64,000 nt of DNA from JANNVK01 sp031414415 (GTDB lineage: Bacteria > Acidobacteriota > Blastocatellia > Pyrinomonadales > Pyrinomonadaceae), in the NCBI GenBank assembly GCA_031414415.1, contig JANNVK010000006.1, positions 1 to 64,000 on the forward strand, read 5' to 3'. Shown piece by piece: positions 59,343 through 64,000 of this stretch. Numbering within the stretch: position 1 is the stretch's first letter; each line of letters begins with the position of its first letter. The notes beneath the pieces were generated by a model. That model ran no database searches. It was not told the DNA's origin and was given only the letters and a program-made list of their open reading frames with translations. The position numbers and the translations under genes were made by a program.

Positions 59343-60851
59343 ATGAAATTTAAACGCTTTCAATTATTTTGCTGTTTCTTTTTCGCAACTTTTTTTTGTT
59401 TGTCGTGTCTTAAATCAGAACCACAAACTTCGGATAACATTCTTGCTGATACAATTCAAATTCCAATATCAAACGTCAAACTTGCCGATAAATTGGTTGT
59501 TTCCAAACTACCCGATGACGTTGCGATTCAAAATAAAATCTCGCAAACTATTGATTCGAGTGAGTTTAGAAACGCACGTTGGGGAATAATCGCCATCAGT
59601 TTGAAAGACGGCAGAATTGTTGCTGCGAATGACGCACAAAAACTTTTTAATCCGGCTTCGATTCAAAAAATGCTGACTTCGATGGTCGCGTTGGACAAAC
59701 TTGGTGCAGAATTTCGTTGGAAAACGCAAATTTTAGCCGACCAAAATATCGAAAACGGAACGCTTGACGGCGACTTGATTCTTTACGGACAAGGTTCGCC
59801 TGATTTCAATGACGAAGCAGTTGAGAATTTAGTTAATCAACTGCAAACAAAAGGCTTAAAGCGTGTAAAAGGAAAAATAATCGGCGATGAAAGTTACTTT
59901 AAAGGCGACAAAATCGGCGACGGTTGGACGTGGAACGAACTGCAATGGTATTACGGTGCCGAAGCCTCAGCCTTAACTTTTAACGAAAATCAAACAAATT
60001 TGAGTTTGCAAAACGGAAAACCGAAAGTTTCAGACGATTTCGTTACCGCAAAAGGTGAAACAAAACCTGTCCAAGATATTGAAGCGGTCGGCGTAAAACG
60101 CGAACTTGGCGAGAACGAAGTTTATGTGTGGGGAAACGCAAATGCTTTAGATACAAGAATAAGCGTTTCAAATTCGGCTCTTTGGGCGGCGTTGAAGTTG
60201 AAGGAAAAGCTCGAAAAATCGGGAATTACGGTTGAAGGCGAAGCAACAAAAAGCGATTGGAAAGACAACGTAAACCGCGAAAAATTTGGTGAACTTGCAA
60301 AGGTTGAAAGCAAAACTTTGGCGGAAATTGTCCGCAAAATGAACAAAGATTCGGTTAATTTATTCGCTGAATTGATCTTGCGAACGCTCGGAAAAAAGTT
60401 TGGCAATGAAGCCCCGAACGAAAATCCCAAAATACAAAAACTTCGCGGCGACGATTCCTCAGGTGCAAGCGTTATCGTTAAATGGTTGAAAGACAATAGT
60501 TTAACAGATAACGAAACGCAATTTCGCGATGGTTCAGGGCTTTCGCGACTCAATTTAGTTTCGCCTGAAACTTTTGGTCGAGCGTTGGTTTTCGCAAATC
60601 AAGCAAAATTTGCCGAAACTTTCAAAAGTTCGTTGCCGATTGCCGGCGTTGACGGCACGTTACGCGGTCGCTTGCGAGGCGAAAAAGTTACGGCAAAAAC
60701 AGGCTCGATGACGTTTGTAAATTCGGTTGCAGGTTACGCAACTTCTTCAAAAGGCGAGAGTTACGCGTTTGTTGTCATCGTCAACAACGAAACCCGCAAA
60801 GCTGATTCAACCGCCGTGATTGATTCCGTTGTCCAAAGTTTGCTACGCTGA
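59343..60851 (+). CDS. PBP4-type D-Ala-D-Ala carboxypeptidase/endopeptidase (S13 family)
   Basis: 502 residues, lipoprotein-like signal (FCLSC). Peptidase S13 domain with the serine-transpeptidase triad motifs: SxxK in FNPASIQKML, SxN in MNKDSVNLFAE and KTG in TAKTGSMTFVN. The additional PBP4 insertion lies between SxxK and SxN. It would trim or cleave cross-links in the cell wall from the periplasm. It begins one base after the iPGM-like gene ends, so the two are co-transcribed. Confidence 0.95.
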   Translation: MKFKRFQLFCCFFFATFFCLSCLKSEPQTSDNILADTIQIPISNVKLADKLVVSKLPDDVAIQNKISQTIDSSEFRNARWGIIAISLKDGRIVAANDAQKLFNPASIQKMLTSMVALDKLGAEFRWKTQILADQNIENGTLDGDLILYGQGSPDFNDEAVENLVNQLQTKGLKRVKGKIIGDESYFKGDKIGDGWTWNELQWYYGAEASALTFNENQTNLSLQNGKPKVSDDFVTAKGETKPVQDIEAVGVKRELGENEVYVWGNANALDTRISVSNSALWAALKLKEKLEKSGITVEGEATKSDWKDNVNREKFGELAKVESKTLAEIVRKMNKDSVNLFAELILRTLGKKFGNEAPNENPKIQKLRGDDSSGASVIVKWLKDNSLTDNETQFRDGSGLSRLNLVSPETFGRALVFANQAKFAETFKSSLPIAGVDGTLRGRLRGEKVTAKTGSMTFVNSVAGYATSSKGESYAFVVIVNNETRKADSTAVIDSVVQSLLR

Positions 60852-60856
60852 AATGT

Positions 60857-60993
60857 GACTGGATCGCAGACGGCTCGTCTGCAAGATTTTTGCAAAAAAT
60901 CTAGCGAACTTTGATTAAATTCAAATTTGATTTTATCTAAGCACTTTGCGAACGCTTCGCGTCCGTGCGGACGAGCCGTCCGCGTTCCAGTCC
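60857..60993. repeat. MITE-like element with about 26-bp terminal inverted repeats
   Basis: Left end GACTGGATCGCAGACGGCTC..., right end ...GAGCCGTCCGCGTTCCAGTC, nearly perfect reverse complements, with 85 AT-rich bases between. No ORF. The right end runs to 10 bases before the start of the DUF2721 gene. The design resembles the element at 52782. Confidence 0.82.
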
Positions 60994-61003
60994 TTTAAAA
61001 ATT

Positions 61004-61582
61004 ATGTTTTTACAAATATTTGACGTAAATCCCGGCGGTTTGTCTTCAACCATCGAATTTTTAACCGCGATGATTACTCCCGCGTTGCTCATTTCCGCAT
61101 CGGGAAGTTTGGTTTTATCGACTTCGACGCGGCTTGGTCGTGTAATTGACCGTTCGCGAGATTTAGTAAAACGGCTTGATGAACTGATTTTGACCGAGGA
61201 TAAAGGAAAAATTCCGTATTATTCAAGGCGTTTGGAAGCAAATTTTGACTTGCTCGACAAAGTTACGAGTCGGGCGAGAATTTTGCAAAAAGCGATGGTA
61301 GCGTTTTATCGTTCTTTGGCGATTTTTGTGCTGACTAGCGTTTCAATCGGGATTGTCGGAATTTTCGGCTATTATCGTTGGCTGCCGATTCCGATTGGTT
61401 TAGTCGGCATATTTTTTACTTTTTACGGCAGTCTTTTGATGATACGCGAGGCTCATATGGCGACAATTACGGTCAATTCCGAGATGGATTACACTTGGGA
61501 AATTGCCAAAAAACTTGCTCCGCCAGATATTGTCAACAAATATTCGATGAACAAAGACGGCGAATTGCACCGAACGGATTAA
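61004..61582 (+). CDS. DUF2721 family membrane protein
   Basis: 192 residues from the ATG at 61004; the frame upstream is MITE sequence. N-terminal hydrophobic segment with the family signature (AMITPALLISASGSLVLSTS, TRLGRVIDRSRDL), a cytoplasmic helical loop, then two more transmembrane segments (about 105-150). The function of the family is unknown. An intrinsic terminator follows at 61607. Confidence 0.92.
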   Translation: MFLQIFDVNPGGLSSTIEFLTAMITPALLISASGSLVLSTSTRLGRVIDRSRDLVKRLDELILTEDKGKIPYYSRRLEANFDLLDKVTSRARILQKAMVAFYRSLAIFVLTSVSIGIVGIFGYYRWLPIPIGLVGIFFTFYGSLLMIREAHMATITVNSEMDYTWEIAKKLAPPDIVNKYSMNKDGELHRTD

Positions 61583-61606
61583 CGATTCTAAAAAAATAAT
61601 TTTCTA

Positions 61607-61643
61607 TGCGGATAAAGATTTTTTCTTTGTCCGCAATTTTTTT
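61607..61643 (+). terminator. Intrinsic terminator after the DUF2721 gene
   Basis: Stem TGCGGATAAAGA / TCTTTGTCCGCA (61607-61618, 61624-61635) is followed by ATTTTTTT. One wobble pair lies inside the stem. Confidence 0.88.
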
Positions 61644-61697
61644 GACCTTTTTCGACGAATTTTCAGGCGATTAGTAATTGAGAGGATTTCTAATTCT

Positions 61698-62042
61698 ATG
61701 TCGCTTTTACACCTATTTGGGCAATCAATTTTCGGCTTCGTAATCGGATCAATCGCTAAGTTTTTGGTATTTACCGATAATTCAAACGATTGGATTATCC
61801 ACGGTTTAATTGGCACATTTGGTGCTATCGGCGGAACTAGGCTCGTCCGAATGATTTTCGGTGTGGACAATAATAAAGCTAGTTGGATTCTCGCGTTTTT
61901 GAGTTCAATCGTTATGTTGGCAATTTTTTACTTTGTAAGAAATTATATTAGCCACGAAGAGACACGAAACGTAATTCGTTTTTTACAGTTGAAAACTAGA
62001 CACGGAAAAACGCGGATTAAGCAGATACTCGCGGATGTTTGA
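61698..62042 (+). CDS. Small membrane protein with repeat-encoded C-terminus
   Basis: 114 residues. Three hydrophobic segments at about 6-25, 33-52 and 62-82, with Gly motifs (IHGLIGTFGAIGGTRLVRM) somewhat like the GlsB/YeaQ transglycosylase-associated family. Residues 85-114 (SHEETRNVIRF...KQILADV) are encoded by the left arms of a palindromic repeat array, so the native protein probably ended shortly after FYFVRNYI. Function unknown. Confidence 0.72.
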   Translation: MSLLHLFGQSIFGFVIGSIAKFLVFTDNSNDWIIHGLIGTFGAIGGTRLVRMIFGVDNNKASWILAFLSSIVMLAIFYFVRNYISHEETRNVIRFLQLKTRHGKTRIKQILADV

Positions 62043-62123
62043 ATAAAAAAATCTGCGGAAATCAGTTAAATCAGCGTTTTTCTGCGTCTAATTGTTTCGT
62101 GAAATTTCGGGTTTGTTCGTGGC
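61951..62123. repeat. Nested palindromic repeat (CACGAA / CGCGGATT units)
   Basis: Outer arms GCCACGAAGAGACACGAAAC (61951-61970) and ...GTTTCGTGAAATT...GTTCGTGGC (to 62123). Inner arms GACACGGAAAAACGCGGATT... (about 61999-62037) and ...TCAGCGTTTTTCTGCGTCT (about 62051-62089). The centre is a short AT stretch. It covers the end of the preceding gene and stops 12 bases before the next start codon. Confidence 0.85.
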
Positions 62124-62135
62124 AAAAATAAATAA

Positions 62136-63794
62136 ATGAAAACATTATTAATCAAATTTATCGTAATTTTCTCGCTCGTGTGCGTATGTGCGACGGGCGT
62201 GTTCGCACAGACTAATGATGCTTTGGCAGAGCAATCTATTGTGGCAATCCGTTCGCAAAAATTGGATGAAGCATTGCAAATTTGCAAAAAGATTTTGGAA
62301 AGCGAACCGACTCATCCAAAAGCAAATTATGCTTGCGGTGCAGCAAGTCATTGGCTGAAAAATCCGGTAGAAGCTGAAAAATATCTTATTGAGGCTGAAA
62401 AGACTATTAAAGATACGCCTCACCTTTATACTTTTCTTGGTTCGGCTTATTATGCAAATCGGGCTGAGAAACATCTTTTAGCTGATTTGAATACGAGTCT
62501 GGATTATTTGGCTAAATCTATTACGCTCAATCCGAAGTCTTATAATGCTTATAACTATCGCTCAAAATTTTTGCTTAACTTTCACGGCATAAACGGACTC
62601 AGCTCTAATCCAAAATTAAAAGATACTTTCTATTCAGATTTAAGGATGGTAATGCAGCTTGTTCCCGAAGATTTGAGTTCAAAATACGACTATGCAAAAA
62701 CTTCAACTGAATTAGGCGATTTCGGACAAGCAATCCCCGTTTTTGCGAAGTTATTGGCAAGCCCATTGATAACGAAGGAAGCAACCGATGAAGTTTGCAG
62801 CAACGCTATCCGCTGCGTGGAAAATGCAGATTCGGAAGCACGCTTAGTTAAAAAAATCGAGAATCCGACTCTCTGGAGCGATGGAATTTCGCTGATGAAA
62901 GGCTGCAAAAATGCGTCCGCAAAATTTGAAACCGATGAAACTCGCAAAAAAGAACACGTATCAAAATTTCGAGAAAAAATAATCTATTATCACCAAGCAA
63001 AAGCCAAAGGCGTGAAATCAGATTATCTCGCAAGTCCAGAATATCTCGCAGAAGTAACCGAAGCCATCAATGACGGCGACACAAAATTTTACGACAAACG
63101 AATCGAGGTTTATACATTTAGGATGCAATTTGCGAAAGCTGATGCCGATAAAAAAAGTAAGGTAATTGCTGAGGAAAAAGACATAATCGTTAAACTAACT
63201 ACCGCAGAAAAAAGTAAGAAGCAAGCCGAAGAAGATTTTAAAAAAGGCGAAGCGTTGAAGCCTGAAGATTTCAAAACTGTTCTTGAAATGAAAAAATCAC
63301 GTTTGGCACTTTTGGATCGCATTATTGCACTAAATATTCCGCAAACAGATAAAGACGCGTTTTCGGCGAGACGAACTAAACTTGCGGATGTTATCCATGA
63401 AGCCGAAGCAGATGTTGCGAACGCCAAATCTAAAGCAGAAGCTAACGAACGCGAACAAAACCGCGATGCTGGTAGTATTGATAGCTATAACAAAGAAGCC
63501 AATGAGGCTGCGAGGCTTTATAAAAATGCTGGTCAAAGGAGTAGTTCCATCGATGATTGCAGAATGCTCATCGACAATTACAAAAAGAAATGCGTGATTG
63601 AGAAATTGCAGTTGAATATTCGTGACATAAAAAACGCTCTGTTTTACATGGGTGAAGCTCGCAAGTATGCAAATAACATAACCAACTATGAAACAAAACG
63701 TAATTTTCTTGAGCAAGCAGATAAAATAATCAATACTATTGAAAATAGCCTTAGTGTTGCCGAAAAGACTTTAAGGGAACTTCCCGGCAATTAA
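62136..63794 (+). CDS. Exported TPR and coiled-coil protein
   Basis: 552 residues with signal peptide (residues 1-24, ending TGVFAQ). N-terminal TPR repeats (DEALQICKKILESEPTHPKA; YFGxx-type helices, then SLDYLAKSITLNPKSYNAYN) span about 25-160. The second half is long charged helix, likely coiled coil (AEKSKKQAEEDFKKGEALKP; EADVANAKSKAEANEREQNR). No enzymatic motif. Probably a periplasmic scaffold; partner unknown. Its start lies just after the nested palindrome. Confidence 0.8.
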   Translation: MKTLLIKFIVIFSLVCVCATGVFAQTNDALAEQSIVAIRSQKLDEALQICKKILESEPTHPKANYACGAASHWLKNPVEAEKYLIEAEKTIKDTPHLYTFLGSAYYANRAEKHLLADLNTSLDYLAKSITLNPKSYNAYNYRSKFLLNFHGINGLSSNPKLKDTFYSDLRMVMQLVPEDLSSKYDYAKTSTELGDFGQAIPVFAKLLASPLITKEATDEVCSNAIRCVENADSEARLVKKIENPTLWSDGISLMKGCKNASAKFETDETRKKEHVSKFREKIIYYHQAKAKGVKSDYLASPEYLAEVTEAINDGDTKFYDKRIEVYTFRMQFAKADADKKSKVIAEEKDIIVKLTTAEKSKKQAEEDFKKGEALKPEDFKTVLEMKKSRLALLDRIIALNIPQTDKDAFSARRTKLADVIHEAEADVANAKSKAEANEREQNRDAGSIDSYNKEANEAARLYKNAGQRSSSIDDCRMLIDNYKKKCVIEKLQLNIRDIKNALFYMGEARKYANNITNYETKRNFLEQADKIINTIENSLSVAEKTLRELPGN

Positions 63795-63806
63795 ATTGTT
63801 TGAATA

Positions 63807-64000
63807 TTACTTAAGCTTTTTCCGAAGTTTTTCAAATTCCACTTTCACTTCAGCGTTTTGCGACGATTTTTCAAACGCTGCGTCGGCTTTTGCCAGATAT
63901 TTTTCGGCGAGCTGACGCTTTTCTTTTGAATCAAATTTAGCCAAACTTACAACGCGAATATAGAAGCGAAACATTACGTCATAATCAATTTTCGTTCGCG
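63807..64000 (-). CDS. C-terminal fragment of a gene running off the window end
   Basis: On the minus strand an open frame enters at the right edge and stops with TAA at 63809-63807. The visible 63 residues are helical and charged (YDVMFRFYIRVVSLAKFDSK, LAEKYLAKADAAFEKSS, VKVEFEKLRKKLK) and look like the last TPR-like helices of a larger protein. It is convergent with the preceding gene, 12 bp apart. No family can be assigned from this part. Confidence 0.65.
   Translation of the reverse strand, partial: RTKIDYDVMFRFYIRVVSLAKFDSKEKRQLAEKYLAKADAAFEKSSQNAEVKVEFEKLRKKLK

Overview
The window looks like chromosome from an AT-rich Gram-negative bacterium. My best guess is Acidobacteriota, class Blastocatellia (inference). 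The support is a TonB receptor, many lipoproteins with Asn/Ser/Pro-rich linkers, a DUF1844 protein, an RskA-type anti-sigma factor, a surface protein ending in a carboxypeptidase-regulatory-like domain, and intergenic space full of short repeats. I see no rRNA, tRNA, CRISPR array, insertion sequence or phage structural genes.

Layout. Positions 1-11500 hold a copper/heavy-metal and envelope-redox island: a CusB-like adaptor with an unusual N-terminal half, two copper-type cupredoxin proteins, a CusA/CzcA pump, DsbB, DsbA, a CDF-like transporter and a TlpA thioredoxin. Three copies of a multi-hairpin element sit between these genes. Positions 11500-30400 are mostly housekeeping: MazG, DUF1844, a four-helix-bundle gene inside decamer repeat arrays, a PhnP-like hydrolase, RibF, an AarF/UbiB kinase, a CrtZ-like hydroxylase, VanX, an ECF sigma/anti-sigma pair with a fasciclin protein, a VKOR/DsbA pair, Dxs and an HD-GYP regulator. 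Positions 30400-36400 hold a Ski2-like protein with only the second helicase domain, IspH, and a four-gene cassette built around a three-domain cell-wall hydrolase. Positions 36400-39300 hold an SDR enzyme and gatB, the latter preceded by a two-gene HNH module bracketed by 32-bp direct repeats. Positions 40200-45600 form a cobalamin uptake operon (btuF-btuC-btuD-btuB) behind a B12 riboswitch and an intrinsic terminator. The remainder carries glgC, recA, a tryptophan 2,3-dioxygenase, a BrnT/BrnA pair, enolase, two decaying toxin-antitoxin modules, a large surface protein, an iPGM homologue lacking several catalytic residues, a PBP4-type peptidase and small membrane or TPR proteins.

The strongest leads are: (i) the cassette at 33468-36388, where two cell-wall hydrolases without signal peptides alternate with exported proteins, as expected of effector-immunity pairs; (ii) the HNH module, whose flanking repeat rebuilds the start of gatB; (iii) at least seven palindromic arrays of short tandem repeats, unrelated in sequence but alike in design, some of which now encode protein ends; (iv) an iPGM homologue with metal ligands and substrate arginines replaced; (v) two neighbouring toxin genes both carrying nonsense mutations. 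Family names come from motif recognition alone; no database search was run.
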